Below, one piece after another: positions 50,719 through 59,445 of a stretch of DNA of 64,000 nucleotides. The stretch is from an uncultured Selenomonadales bacterium (GTDB lineage: Bacteria; Bacillota; Negativicutes; Selenomonadales; Selenomonadaceae). A model generated the notes under the pieces. It searched no databases and had not been told where the DNA came from. It was given only the letters and a program-made list of their open reading frames with translations. Where the stretch lies: assembly GCA_900321035.1 (NCBI GenBank), contig ONUH01000004.1:1-64000 (forward strand), read 5' to 3'. Positions within the stretch are counted from its first letter, which is position 1; the number at the start of each line of letters is the position of its first letter. The position numbers were made by a program, and so were the translations under genes.

Positions 50719-51057
50719 ATGGCTGAAGAAACGATTGCATTTCAGACGAGCGAGAAGAATGGATGGACCCTTTGGGCTGTCAAAGGGCGGTTGGATCGAT
50801 TGACGGCGCAGGAGGCGGGGGAGAAGGCGGACAACATTTTTTCGGCAGCGCAAAAACTTGCCGTCGACATGAGCGGGCTGGAGTATCTTTCCAGCGCGGG
50901 TATCCGTGTGCTGCTGAAACTGACGAAGCAGGCGAAGGCCGACGGCAAGGAGTTTGCGTTTGTGGCTCCGGAGGGGATGGTGAAGGTCGTGCTGGCCGAG
51001 TCGCGCATGGATATGTTCGTCACGATTTATGCGTCGGCGGACGAATTGCCGCTGTAA
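50719..51057 (+). CDS. STAS-domain anti-anti-sigma-like protein, copy 1
   Basis: A 112-residue SpoIIAA/RsbV-like protein. MSGLEYLSSAGIRVLL contains the phosphorylatable Ser (Ser59 by alignment). It lies 21 bp after the phosphatase gene, its likely eraser. A second copy at 55506 shares about 92 of 111 residues. TTTTGGAGGAACC precedes ATG 50719. No separate RsbW kinase is present; the RsbW-like domain on the symporter is the candidate partner. Confidence 0.9.
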   Translation: MAEETIAFQTSEKNGWTLWAVKGRLDRLTAQEAGEKADNIFSAAQKLAVDMSGLEYLSSAGIRVLLKLTKQAKADGKEFAFVAPEGMVKVVLAESRMDMFVTIYASADELPL

Positions 51058-51081
51058 TAAAGGCGAAACGACAGGGAATGG

Positions 51082-52215
51082 ATGAGGAAAGGGAATCGGA
51101 TCATGGCACTTGATGTGAAAAAGATATGTTTGGCGGCTGCATCGGCTGCTGCTGCTGCTTTTTTGATTTACCCGGCATCCTATTCGACAGCCGGTTCCGG
51201 CGCGGATGCATCGGGAAAGGAATCCGGGGCCGAGACGCTTTCCGCGGCGCGGCGGGAAAAGGATGTGCAGGGAGCTGTAAATTTTGAACACGCGCTGGAT
51301 TCGTATCAACCGAAGAAAGACCATTACAATTTTTACTTCACCTATAAGATCGTTCATCCGTGGTGGGATGCGGTGGCTTTGGGCATGGAGGACGCCCAGC
51401 GGCAGTATCTGAAACAGGGAATAACCGTCACTTACGAATATATGGCGCCAAATGCAGCCTCAGCTGCGGACCAGACGGAGAGGCTGCTTGGGGCGCAGCA
51501 GGGCGGCTATGACGTCATCGGCGTGGACGTCGCGGATGAAGCAATCATCTCTCCGATTATTGACGAGATGGTGGATTCCGGATGTAAGGTGATGACTTTT
51601 TCGAGTTCTGACGCCGCCGTAGGCTGTAAACGAATCGCCTATGTCGGGAATACGCACAACTATAAAGACGGCGCGGATTTGACGGAGGCGCTCTGCGAGA
51701 AGCTGAATTATGAGGGAGAGGTGGCTATCCTCGTAGGGAGCAAAGGCGCGCCTTGTCATGAAGATCGCGCGAAAGGGGCAAAGGATACGATCGCCAAATA
51801 CGGCAATATGAAAATCGCGGCGATAGAATATGATATGGACTCCGTTGACCTGGCGTACGAGCTTGCGCTGAAGATTTTGCGGGAGCATCCGAACCTTGCC
51901 GGCCTTGTCTGCTGCAATATGAGCAATCCCGTCGGCGTAGCCAGAGCCGTCGTTGAAACGGGAAGCGACGTCGTCATCGTAGGTATGGACCACGATCAGG
52001 AAGCGCTGCACTATTTGGACGACGGCGTGATTTATTGCCTTGGCGTGCAGGATTGCTATTCTATCGGATTTGAAACATTGCAGACTGCGGTAAAAATCGC
52101 CGACGGCAACCTGCCCGGCGAGATGTTCCCGGAGAAAAGGGATGAGCCGACCACCATCATCCGTCAACAGGACGCCGCGTTGATGCTCTCTTTGCTTTAC
52201 GGTGACGTATTATGA
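51082..52215 (+). CDS. Periplasmic substrate-binding protein (sugar-type, RbsB-like)
   Basis: A 377-residue exported protein: N-terminal hydrophobic signal (AAASAAAAAFLIYPASY), then a type I periplasmic-binding fold with AALGMEDA-like GMEDAQRQY, VIGVDVADEAIISPIIDEMVDSG, VGNTHNYKDGADLTEALCEKL and VVIVGMDHDQEALHYL. No ABC permease is near, so it probably acts as a sensor accessory to the overlapping diguanylate cyclase gene (stop overlaps start, ATGA). ATG 51082 and 51103 are both possible; the second has GGAAAGGG upstream and gives a better signal peptide. Confidence 0.85.
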   Translation: MRKGNRIMALDVKKICLAAASAAAAAFLIYPASYSTAGSGADASGKESGAETLSAARREKDVQGAVNFEHALDSYQPKKDHYNFYFTYKIVHPWWDAVALGMEDAQRQYLKQGITVTYEYMAPNAASAADQTERLLGAQQGGYDVIGVDVADEAIISPIIDEMVDSGCKVMTFSSSDAAVGCKRIAYVGNTHNYKDGADLTEALCEKLNYEGEVAILVGSKGAPCHEDRAKGAKDTIAKYGNMKIAAIEYDMDSVDLAYELALKILREHPNLAGLVCCNMSNPVGVARAVVETGSDVVIVGMDHDQEALHYLDDGVIYCLGVQDCYSIGFETLQTAVKIADGNLPGEMFPEKRDEPTTIIRQQDAALMLSLLYGDVL

Positions 52216-53717
52216 TGAAGGATAAGGATATTTCGGACAAAAATTTTATCCTGACGGCGGTCATAGGAAGCCTGCTTGTCATGGCTCTCGTAATCGGCAC
52301 CACGCTGTGGGCGTCGAACGAGACAGCCTCGGAAACGGACGAAGCAGTGACCGCGGTGAGTCATTTTTACCTCAAAGCGATGGCTGATCGCCGCGCGAGG
52401 ATCATCACGAACCTCATCAATAATAATTTCGAGCATATGGAAAAGTTATTGCCCATTATTGCCGAGGAAAACATAGACTCACAAGAGACGCTGCGGGCTG
52501 TGATCGGAAAGATCAAGACGCTGCTCTCCCTCAAGCGGTTTGCGCTTGTAGACGAGGACAACGTCGTCTATACCCAATATACTACATATACCGGCGGCAG
52601 CCGGCACGCGTTCCTGACTGCGGACAAATTGAACAAACGGGAGATCAGCACGGTCTACCTCTATGGTTCCTCCAAACAGCTCTGCCTTGTTATCCCCACG
52701 GATGGTCTCGTCCTTTTGGGAAAGCCTTTCAAGGCGTGCTTTGTCCAGATTGACATTGAGGACATAGCCAGCCTGCTGGCGTTCGACGACCCGGGCAGGA
52801 CTTGTTTCGGCCTCTATGACAGGAGCGGCGTGAATCTTTCCAATACGAGCTTAGGCTCGATCGTTTCCGGACAGAATATTCTCGAAGCTACAAAAGATAT
52901 TCTGCCCAAGCCGGAATGGGAAAAAATGTGCAGGGATTTTGACGATGAAGCATACGGCGGCTTGACATTTGCTTTCAACGGGGCGGAGGAAACTCTCTTT
53001 TATGTCCCCATTCCGGATGCCGGATGGATGATGGTCATCCTGATCCGCGAGAGCATCATCAACGATCAGATCCGAGGCATCAGTGAAAAACATCTTGAAA
53101 TCAGCAATCTCCAAATTGGGGTGACGCTGGGTTCCATGCTGCTGTTCGCGGCAGTTCTCCTTTGGCGGCTTTGGAAAATTTCCAGAATGAAGCTGGAAGC
53201 GGAAATGGAAAACAGCAGAGCTTTCGAGTCTCTGGCCAATACGGATGCCCTGACGGGCGTCAGAAACAAGCACGCCTATTCCGAGGATGAGGCGGCTCTC
53301 AACCGAAAGATCATGGGAAGGGAGATTGAGAAGCTGGCCGTCGTGGCATGCGACATCAACGGCCTCAAGGTGGTCAATGATACGAAGGGGCATGCCGCCG
53401 GGGACAAGCTGATCAAAGATGCCAGCGCCCTGCTTCGCGAATACTTCGTTCACGGCACCGTATACAGGACTGGCGGGGACGAGTTTGTCGTCCTTCTTCA
53501 GGAGAAGGGCTATGACACACGGGAAGAGACCATACGCTCGCTGAATGAAATCGTAGAGGCCAATATCGCGACGGACGGCGTCGTTATCTCGATGGGATAT
53601 TCCACATTAGAGCCGAACGACGAGCGGCTGCACGATGTCTTTGAACGGGCGGACCGGATGATGTACGAGCGAAAGCAGGAACTGAAGCAGATGGGGGCGA
53701 AAACGAGGGAGGAATGA
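52212..53717 (+). CDS. Membrane diguanylate cyclase (sensor-GGDEF)
   Basis: A 501-residue protein: membrane helix about 14-34, an extracytoplasmic Cache-like sensor (about 45-290), a second helix about 300-320, and a GGDEF domain (345-490) with an intact active site (RTGGDEFVVLL) and the upstream TDALTGVRNKHAY and DINGLKVVNDTKGHAAGD. It makes c-di-GMP. No RxxD inhibitory site is obvious. Coupled to the binding-protein gene, so the pair may sense a bound ligand in the periplasm. No EAL protein is nearby. Confidence 0.9.
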   Translation: MMKDKDISDKNFILTAVIGSLLVMALVIGTTLWASNETASETDEAVTAVSHFYLKAMADRRARIITNLINNNFEHMEKLLPIIAEENIDSQETLRAVIGKIKTLLSLKRFALVDEDNVVYTQYTTYTGGSRHAFLTADKLNKREISTVYLYGSSKQLCLVIPTDGLVLLGKPFKACFVQIDIEDIASLLAFDDPGRTCFGLYDRSGVNLSNTSLGSIVSGQNILEATKDILPKPEWEKMCRDFDDEAYGGLTFAFNGAEETLFYVPIPDAGWMMVILIRESIINDQIRGISEKHLEISNLQIGVTLGSMLLFAAVLLWRLWKISRMKLEAEMENSRAFESLANTDALTGVRNKHAYSEDEAALNRKIMGREIEKLAVVACDINGLKVVNDTKGHAAGDKLIKDASALLREYFVHGTVYRTGGDEFVVLLQEKGYDTREETIRSLNEIVEANIATDGVVISMGYSTLEPNDERLHDVFERADRMMYERKQELKQMGAKTREE

Positions 53718-53814
53718 CGCGCCGATGTCGCTGTGGGCACAGCTGTGGATTGCGGCACATCCGGAAAAGGGCAAGGCAGTGGCATAACCAGCGATGTGAA
53801 ACGAGGGAATCGTA

Positions 53815-55419
53815 ATGAAGCATATATTCCGGGCGACCGGGGAGAATTACGGCGAGGCCGTGAAGTGGCTGGACGGGGAACTGGCAAAAACAAAGGCGAC
53901 GGAGGAGGAGCGGCTTACGGCGCAGCTCCTCTTTGAGGAGTGCTTCACGCGGATGGAAGGCGCCTGCGCGTCCTCGGAGGAATTTACCGCCGAGCTTTGC
54001 GTCCGGCAGCGCTGGGGCGGGGTCAGTTTTCGGCTTTCCTCGAAAGGGGAGGCGTTCAATCCGCTGGAGACGGTGAAAAGACTGCGGGACGATGAGTCGG
54101 AAGAAGACGTCGGTCTTGTCCTCCTGCTCGCGTACAAGGACAGAGTCAGCTACGCAAGGAAAGACGGGAACAACGTCATTTTCGTCAAGGTGCGCGCCCC
54201 CGGAGGCAAACAGACGGGCATGGTGTTCGCGTCCCTTGCGCTGGGCGTCCTTTGCGGACTGTCGATGAAGGCGTGCCTGAACGAAGCGGCAGTTCGCTGG
54301 ATAGACGCTATGATTTTCGGCTCGATGCAGGAGATGTTCATGAACGCTCTCCTGATGATGGTGGCGCCGATGGTCTTTTTCGCGGTGCTGTCCGGCATCA
54401 CCGGCATCTCGGACGCCGAGGATGTGGGACGGATCGGCGGGAAGCTCGTGGGGGTATCCCTGGTGAAGCTGCTTGCTACTACCGTCATCGGCATCGCGGC
54501 GGGCGTGGTTTTCTTCCCTCATGCGTCGCCGGAGCTTCTCGCCAGCGTTCCGGCAGGCGGAACGGCGGCGGAGTTTTCGCTGCGGGACACGATTGTCGGC
54601 GTTATTCCCAAAAGCCTGCTGACGCCGTTTGTGGGCGGCAACATCCTGCAGGTGCTGTTTTTGGCCTGCTTCTTCGGCGTCATGATTAACCGGGCCGGAG
54701 ACCGGGCCCTGCCGGCAAAGGAAGCCATCGAGTTCTTGAACCGCCTGTGCATGGACATGATCAACGTCGTCGTGCGGTTCATTCCGCTGCTGGTGTTTGC
54801 TTCCATGGCGCATCTGATGATTTCCACCGGGCTGGACGCGTTGTTCCCGTTGGGGAAGGTCCTGCTGGGCGCCGTTGCCGGGCTGGCGCTCGTGTTCCTC
54901 GTCTGCGCGGCGTTCGCCGCGGCTTTCGGCGGGGCGTCCATTCTTCCGTTCCTGCGGCAGCTTGCAGGCTTCGCGCCCGTTCCCTTTGCGTTGAACAGCT
55001 CCAACGCCTGCCTGCCGCAAACCATAGCCTTTTGTGCGGAAAAGCTCGGCGTCAACCGGAAACTTGCCATGTTCACGCTGCCCGTAGGCATCCAGTTCAA
55101 TATGAACAGTACGGGCTTCTACATCGCCATCGTTGCGGTGCTGATGGCCCGGACCTGCGGCATCGCGCTGGACGCAGATACCCTGTTGTCGATGTTCGTC
55201 TCGCTGCTCATCGTTTCCTTCACGCTGCCGGGCTGTCCCGGGGCGGTGCTCATCGGCCTTTCCTCGGTGTTCGCGGCCGTCGGCATACCCATGGGCGCGG
55301 TAACGGTGTTTCTGTGCATCGACCCGGTTGTGAGCATGATCAGCACCACCGGCAACGTGATGAGTAATATCACGAGCACGCTCATTGCGGGGAAGCCGCA
55401 GCAGGAGTCTCGCCCGTAG
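53815..55419 (+). CDS. Dicarboxylate/amino-acid symporter fused to an RsbW-like domain
   Basis: A 534-residue protein. Residues 1-125 are cytoplasmic and resemble an anti-sigma-factor/HATPase_c fold: LTAQLLFEECFTRMEGACAS (in place of the RsbW Glu-Asn box), SSKGEAFNPLETV, VGLVLLLAYKDRVSYARKDGNNVIFVKV. Most ATP-site residues are degenerate. Residues 135-520 are a DAACS (GltP/DctA) transporter with LPVGIQFNMNSTGFYIAI and PGCPGAVLIGLS. The transporter core looks complete. The N-terminal domain could bind the STAS proteins and gate transport. Start ATG 53815 has GAGGG upstream. Confidence 0.85.
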   Translation: MKHIFRATGENYGEAVKWLDGELAKTKATEEERLTAQLLFEECFTRMEGACASSEEFTAELCVRQRWGGVSFRLSSKGEAFNPLETVKRLRDDESEEDVGLVLLLAYKDRVSYARKDGNNVIFVKVRAPGGKQTGMVFASLALGVLCGLSMKACLNEAAVRWIDAMIFGSMQEMFMNALLMMVAPMVFFAVLSGITGISDAEDVGRIGGKLVGVSLVKLLATTVIGIAAGVVFFPHASPELLASVPAGGTAAEFSLRDTIVGVIPKSLLTPFVGGNILQVLFLACFFGVMINRAGDRALPAKEAIEFLNRLCMDMINVVVRFIPLLVFASMAHLMISTGLDALFPLGKVLLGAVAGLALVFLVCAAFAAAFGGASILPFLRQLAGFAPVPFALNSSNACLPQTIAFCAEKLGVNRKLAMFTLPVGIQFNMNSTGFYIAIVAVLMARTCGIALDADTLLSMFVSLLIVSFTLPGCPGAVLIGLSSVFAAVGIPMGAVTVFLCIDPVVSMISTTGNVMSNITSTLIAGKPQQESRP

Positions 55420-55505
55420 AAAACGGGGCAGGTTCCGCCGGGTAACGGCGGAGCAATGATCGGCTGATACAGAAGGACGCAAATCTATGTTTAGGAGGAA
55501 CCGAA

Positions 55506-55841
55506 ATGGCAGAAAACATGATTGCATTCCAGACGGAGGAGAAGAACGGCTGGACGCTTTGGGCGGTCAGGGGACGGCTGGATCGGATGACGGCGCAGGA
55601 GGCGGGAGAAAAAGCGGAGGCGGTTTTCGCGGCGACGAAGAAGATGGCTGTCGACATGAGCGGGCTCGAATATCTTTCCAGCGCGGGCATCCGTGTGCTG
55701 CTCCGACTGACGAAGCTGGCGAAGGCCGAAGGCAAGGAGTTCGCGCTGGTGGCTCCGACGGGCATGGTGAAGATCGTGCTGGCCGAGTCGCGTATGGATA
55801 TGTTCGTCACGATTTATGAGTCGGCGGACGAATTGCCGTGA
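55506..55841 (+). CDS. STAS-domain anti-anti-sigma-like protein, copy 2
   Basis: A 111-residue duplicate of the STAS protein at 50719 (about 83% identical by my alignment), keeping MSGLEYLSSAGIRVLL and Ser59. The ribosome site (AGGAGGAACC) is also shared. It directly follows the symporter fusion, so each STAS copy flanks one output gene group. Confidence 0.9.
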   Translation: MAENMIAFQTEEKNGWTLWAVRGRLDRMTAQEAGEKAEAVFAATKKMAVDMSGLEYLSSAGIRVLLRLTKLAKAEGKEFALVAPTGMVKIVLAESRMDMFVTIYESADELP

Positions 55842-55873
55842 CGGCATAGAAGGACGGGTCATAGGAGAAGAAC

Positions 55874-55975
55874 ATGGCTGACGCCGGCTGCGAGGAACGC
55901 AGCGCCGACGGCAACCGCGAAGAGCGGGCGGTGAAGGAACTGCCGGAGGTGACGGTAACGTGTCTGGAAAATTGA
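55874..55975 (+). CDS. Possible 33-residue ORF ahead of the hydrogenase-like cyclase
   Basis: ATG 55874 has AGGAGAAG upstream and opens 33 codons (starting MADAGCEERSADG) that end 16 bp inside the next gene. The product has no recognisable feature and is rich in Glu and Arg. It may be a translational leader for the next gene's GTG start rather than a functional protein. Confidence 0.25.
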   Translation: MADAGCEERSADGNREERAVKELPEVTVTCLEN

Positions 55976-57735
55976 TTTACACCAACGATAAATGTATAGC
56001 CTGCAACAAGTGCGTGCGTATCTGCAATTCACCCGGCGCCAGCGTGTCGAAAATGTCCGGCGGCCGTTCGGTCATACATATCAATTTTGACAGGTGCATG
56101 GTCTGCGGTGCCTGCATCGACGTTTGCGAACGAGGCGCAAGGGGCTTCAATGACGATACGGAGACGTTTTTCGCCGATCTTGCAAAAGGGGAGTCGATCT
56201 CTCTCTTGATCGCGCCGTCCTTCGAGGCGCGGTATCCCCGTTCGTTCTCGAAAATCCTGGGCGGGCTGAAGGCCAGGGGAGCAAAGCGCATCATCCCGGT
56301 TTCCTTCGGCGCCGACATCTGCACCTGGGCCTATCTGAAGCTGATGCACGAGCGGGGATACGGGGGCCGCATCTCCACCACCTGTCCCGTGGTCGTGTCC
56401 TATGTGGAACACTGCGTGCCGGAGCTGATTGACGTCCTGATGCCCGTCCTCAGCCCGATGATGTGCGCGGCGAAATATTGCCGGGAGGTTCTCGGCGTCA
56501 CCGACAAGTTCGCTTTCACCGGCCCCTGCATCGGAAAGCGGCTGGAGATGGACCGGTACCCAGAGCTTGTGCAGTACAACCTGACGTTCCCGAAGCTGAT
56601 CGAATACGTGCAGAAAAACGATATTTCCGGGCCGGACGTGAAGGACGAGATCGAGTACGGGCTGGGCTCGTATTATCCCGCGCCGGGCGGCCTGGCGGAC
56701 AACATCCGGTGGTTCATCGGCGACGATACGCCGGTGCGCGTCATCTCCGGCAAGAAATATCTGTTCCGATGGTTCCGGGAAAACCGGGAGAAGCTCCGCA
56801 CCTTCAATCATGATTTCGCGCTGATCGACGCTTTGAACTGCCATGAGGGCTGCATCGAGGGGACGGCGCGCACCCCTGACGATTTTGAAAAGCATGAGAA
56901 CGGCCTGATGGAGATCAACCGGATTCGCACGGCCAGCAAGAGCCAGGACATGACTTCCCCATGGAACGCCGCTCTCTTCCCGTCGGGCCGGTTCCGCAAT
57001 CTGGAAAAGCAGTTCGCGCATCTGAAGCTGGAATCGTATCTCTGCGATTTCGTGGACCAGAGCCGCGACTGTGAGATTCGCCTGCCCAGCGAGGAAGAAG
57101 CCGACGAGATTTTCCGCTCCATGCACAAGGACACGCCGGAAAGCCGGGAGACCAACTGCTCGGCCTGCGGCTACAACACTTGCCGCGAAATGATGATCTC
57201 CATCTACAACGGGTTCAATTCCAAACGGAACTGCGTTTACTGGGAGAAGAACGAGCTCGTCCTGTTGGAGCGGCAGTCGTTCATGGACCGGCTCACCTCG
57301 GTGCAGAACCGCAACGCGTTCGAGCAGGTGCGTTCGGGTTCCCTGGTGAAAGGAAAGCCGCTGGGCATTATTGCCGGAGACGTGAACGGTCTGAAATATG
57401 TCAATGATAATTTCGGCCACGCCGCGGGGGACAAGCTGATCACCGACGCGGCAAACGCGCTGGCGGAAGTATTTGGCAGGGAAAGAACCTACCGGATCGG
57501 CGGGGACGAATTTTTCGTCGTTCTGGAGGATTGCTACGAGGATGAGATGATAAAGGGCGTCGAAAGGGTCCGCGCCCTTTTGGAGCGCGACGGCGCAAGC
57601 ATGTCGCTGGGCATGGGATTCGCCGAGCGGTTCGACGGGGACTTCAAGCAGCTGCAGGCCCGCGCCGACGCGGAAATGTATAAAGACAAGCATCGGTATT
57701 ACGAGAGAACGGGACGGACAAGACGAACCTCCTGA
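55960..57735 (+). CDS. Ferredoxin/[Fe] hydrogenase-like sensor fused to GGDEF
   Basis: A 591-residue cytoplasmic protein. Residues 1-60 are a 2[4Fe-4S] ferredoxin (CIACNKCVRIC; CMVCGACIDVC). About 75-390 is an [FeFe]-hydrogenase large-subunit-like domain: TTCPVVVSYVEH, GPCIGKR and NCHEGCIEG stand for the three H-cluster loops with their Cys. A CSACGYNTC iron-sulfur motif follows near 405, then a GGDEF domain (IGGDEFFVVLE) with NALTSVQNRN-like SVQNRNAF. Related sensory proteins replace the output with kinase or PAS modules. It may couple redox or H2 state to c-di-GMP. GTG 55960 follows GGAGGTG. Confidence 0.88.
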   Translation: MSGKLIYTNDKCIACNKCVRICNSPGASVSKMSGGRSVIHINFDRCMVCGACIDVCERGARGFNDDTETFFADLAKGESISLLIAPSFEARYPRSFSKILGGLKARGAKRIIPVSFGADICTWAYLKLMHERGYGGRISTTCPVVVSYVEHCVPELIDVLMPVLSPMMCAAKYCREVLGVTDKFAFTGPCIGKRLEMDRYPELVQYNLTFPKLIEYVQKNDISGPDVKDEIEYGLGSYYPAPGGLADNIRWFIGDDTPVRVISGKKYLFRWFRENREKLRTFNHDFALIDALNCHEGCIEGTARTPDDFEKHENGLMEINRIRTASKSQDMTSPWNAALFPSGRFRNLEKQFAHLKLESYLCDFVDQSRDCEIRLPSEEEADEIFRSMHKDTPESRETNCSACGYNTCREMMISIYNGFNSKRNCVYWEKNELVLLERQSFMDRLTSVQNRNAFEQVRSGSLVKGKPLGIIAGDVNGLKYVNDNFGHAAGDKLITDAANALAEVFGRERTYRIGGDEFFVVLEDCYEDEMIKGVERVRALLERDGASMSLGMGFAERFDGDFKQLQARADAEMYKDKHRYYERTGRTRRTS

Positions 57736-57763
57736 AGGAAAATCGAATCCGAAATGTTTCAGG

Positions 57764-57804
57764 ACTGCCGCAGGAAGAGGATTTCTTCCCGCGGCAGTTT
57801 TTTT
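57764..57804 (+). terminator. Terminator of the signalling island
   Basis: ACTGCCGC with GCGGCAGT, extended by GGAAGA/TTCTTCC, and a TTTTTTT run. Confidence 0.88.
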
Positions 57805-57959
57805 GCATGACGAATTATAAAAAAAGGAAACAACGATTTTGATGGATATACCAAAAGTTCGGTTTGTTTCGAATTCGTTGCGGCATAGGCGTTTTCTCAT
57901 GAGTTCATGATTTCTTTCAACTGAAAATTTTTGCAGCGTTTGTATAAAATTTTCATCAT

Positions 57960-57997
57960 ACTGAAAATTTTATTTGCACTTGTGCAAAATTTTCAGT
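57960..57997. promoter_or_regulatory. 38-bp palindrome upstream of the ATPase gene
   Basis: ACTGAAAATTTT (57960-57971) and AAAATTTTCAGT (57986-57997) are perfect reverse complements, with TTGCAC/GTGCAA inside. CTGAAAATTTT also occurs at 57921. It is AT-rich and lies 24 nt before the start, so it looks like an operator or a hairpin in the leader. Confidence 0.6.
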
Positions 57998-58021
57998 AGA
58001 ATATTTTTGGAGGGATGTGTT

Positions 58022-59221
58022 GTGTTGCAGAGAAAACGCTATATAGAGCGGGTTCGTCCTCTTTATGATAACGACAGCATAAAGCTCATCACGGGCATAA
58101 GACAGACGGGAAAATCCGTCCTCATGAGGCAAATACGAGACGAATTGGAAGCGCAGGGGAAAAAGATCATTTATATAGACTTTGCCGACCCTGCGATTGC
58201 CGAAGAATGCCGGGACGTAAAAAGTATTTCCAGCTATATTGCGGTTCATTGGAGACGCCGCAAAGCCCGGCAAACATGTTATGTCTTTTTTGACGACGTA
58301 CAGAAGCTCGCGAATTGGAGCGTCGTTTGCCGGGCTTTGACGCTGTCGAGGGTTTCGCTTTTCGTTGCGGGGAGCGGAGCGCCGCTCTTGACGCCGGAGA
58401 CGACGCGGAATCTTGCCGGGAACTGCGCCGCGCTGCGCGTTCGTCCTTTTGTTTACAAAGAACTTCGCGATTACGCCGCCGAGATGGGCCGGGAAGCGTC
58501 CGTCGAGGACTATGTGCAGTACGGCGGCTTTCCGAAGCGGCTGGAATGTGCGGACAAAGCGGAAATGCTTCGTTATTTGAGCAATCTTGATGCGGAAGCG
58601 TTTCGGGATGCCATTGTCGGCTGCAAGATTCGGAGAGATACGGTTTTTCGGCGCGCGGCGGATTTCGTCCTGACTTCCAACGGGCAGCCGCTCAGCGCAA
58701 ATGCCGTGCATTCCCGGCTGAAAAAGATGGGGGTATCCTGCTCCATCAATACGGTCATGAATTATTTGGACAATCTTGAAGCGGCGTGTCTCGTTCGCCG
58801 CCTGCCCACGTATTCGGCCCTTGCGCACCGTAATCTGAACACCTATGCGAAATTTTACGACGAGGATGTGGCCTTTCATATGCTGCGGAAGCCGAAGGGC
58901 AGCGCCGATTCTGCGGCCAATCTGGAAAATATCGTTTATAACGAGCTGATTTATATGGGCTATACGTTGTCTGCCTACGCCCATCGCGGAGGGGAAAGCA
59001 TCGACTTCCTCGCGGAAAAGGACGGCCGCGAATATTTTGTGCAGGCGGCGGAAAGTATCGCGGAGAAAGGGGAAAGGGAAAAGAAGCTCCGCCTGCTGAA
59101 CAAGCTTGACAATTCCCGGAAAAAAATTATCATAACAAATGACGAGGAAGATTATTCCACGAGCGTTGTCGAGCATATCCGGCTGAAGGATTTCTTGACG
59201 ATGGAGGATTTGCGGGGATAA
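58022..59221 (+). CDS. AAA+ ATPase with DUF4143-type C-terminal domain
   Basis: A 399-residue protein of a widespread family of unknown role. Walker A is GIRQTGKSVLM (residues about 27-37), Walker B region CYVFFDDVQKL, and the C-terminal domain has FYDEDVAFHML, NLENIVYNELIYMGY and FLAEKDGREYFVQ. GTG 58022 has GGAGGG 7 nt upstream; a TTG follows. The AT-rich promoter region and low linkage to neighbours suggest an independent, possibly mobile gene. Confidence 0.85.
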   Translation: MLQRKRYIERVRPLYDNDSIKLITGIRQTGKSVLMRQIRDELEAQGKKIIYIDFADPAIAEECRDVKSISSYIAVHWRRRKARQTCYVFFDDVQKLANWSVVCRALTLSRVSLFVAGSGAPLLTPETTRNLAGNCAALRVRPFVYKELRDYAAEMGREASVEDYVQYGGFPKRLECADKAEMLRYLSNLDAEAFRDAIVGCKIRRDTVFRRAADFVLTSNGQPLSANAVHSRLKKMGVSCSINTVMNYLDNLEAACLVRRLPTYSALAHRNLNTYAKFYDEDVAFHMLRKPKGSADSAANLENIVYNELIYMGYTLSAYAHRGGESIDFLAEKDGREYFVQAAESIAEKGEREKKLRLLNKLDNSRKKIIITNDEEDYSTSVVEHIRLKDFLTMEDLRG

Positions 59222-59226
59222 GAAAC

Positions 59227-59270
59227 GCCCTCGCCGGTTGTCCACAAAAGACAGGCGGCGAGGGCTTTCT
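59227..59270 (+). terminator. Terminator after the ATPase gene
   Basis: GCCCTCGCCG (59227-59236) with CGGCGAGGGC (59256-59265), an inner TTGTC/GACAG pair and a TTTCTTT tail. Confidence 0.85.
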
Positions 59271-59334
59271 TTGTTATTGTCGCAAAAAGGGAAATGTATA
59301 CATGGAAGTTTTCCGAAATTTTCCATATTTCCCA

Positions 59335-59363
59335 TAGACGGAACGCGCAAAATCCGCTACAAT
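59335..59363 (+). promoter_or_regulatory. Promoter of sucC
   Basis: TAGACG, 17 nt, TACAAT (59358-59363), about 80 nt before the start. Confidence 0.5.
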
Positions 59364-59445
59364 AGATTATATGCAATCGTCGCCCTGTCCTATTGTGCTG
59401 GCACGATGAGAGCGCGGCGGGCAATTTTACGAGGGAGGCAAGTCT

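Noticed and set aside
53584..55527. 647-codon open frame on the minus strand
   Set aside because: It lies opposite the DAACS symporter gene, is very rich in Arg, His and Gln, has no domain, and is explained by high third-position GC of the real gene.
55960..57735. Catalytic [FeFe] hydrogenase
   Set aside because: Loop residues around the H-cluster Cys differ from catalytic enzymes and the protein ends in a GGDEF domain, so a sensor is more likely.
56029..57900. 623-codon open frame on the minus strand
   Set aside because: Opposite the ferredoxin-hydrogenase-GGDEF gene, whose motifs are unmistakable; the minus product has no recognisable feature.
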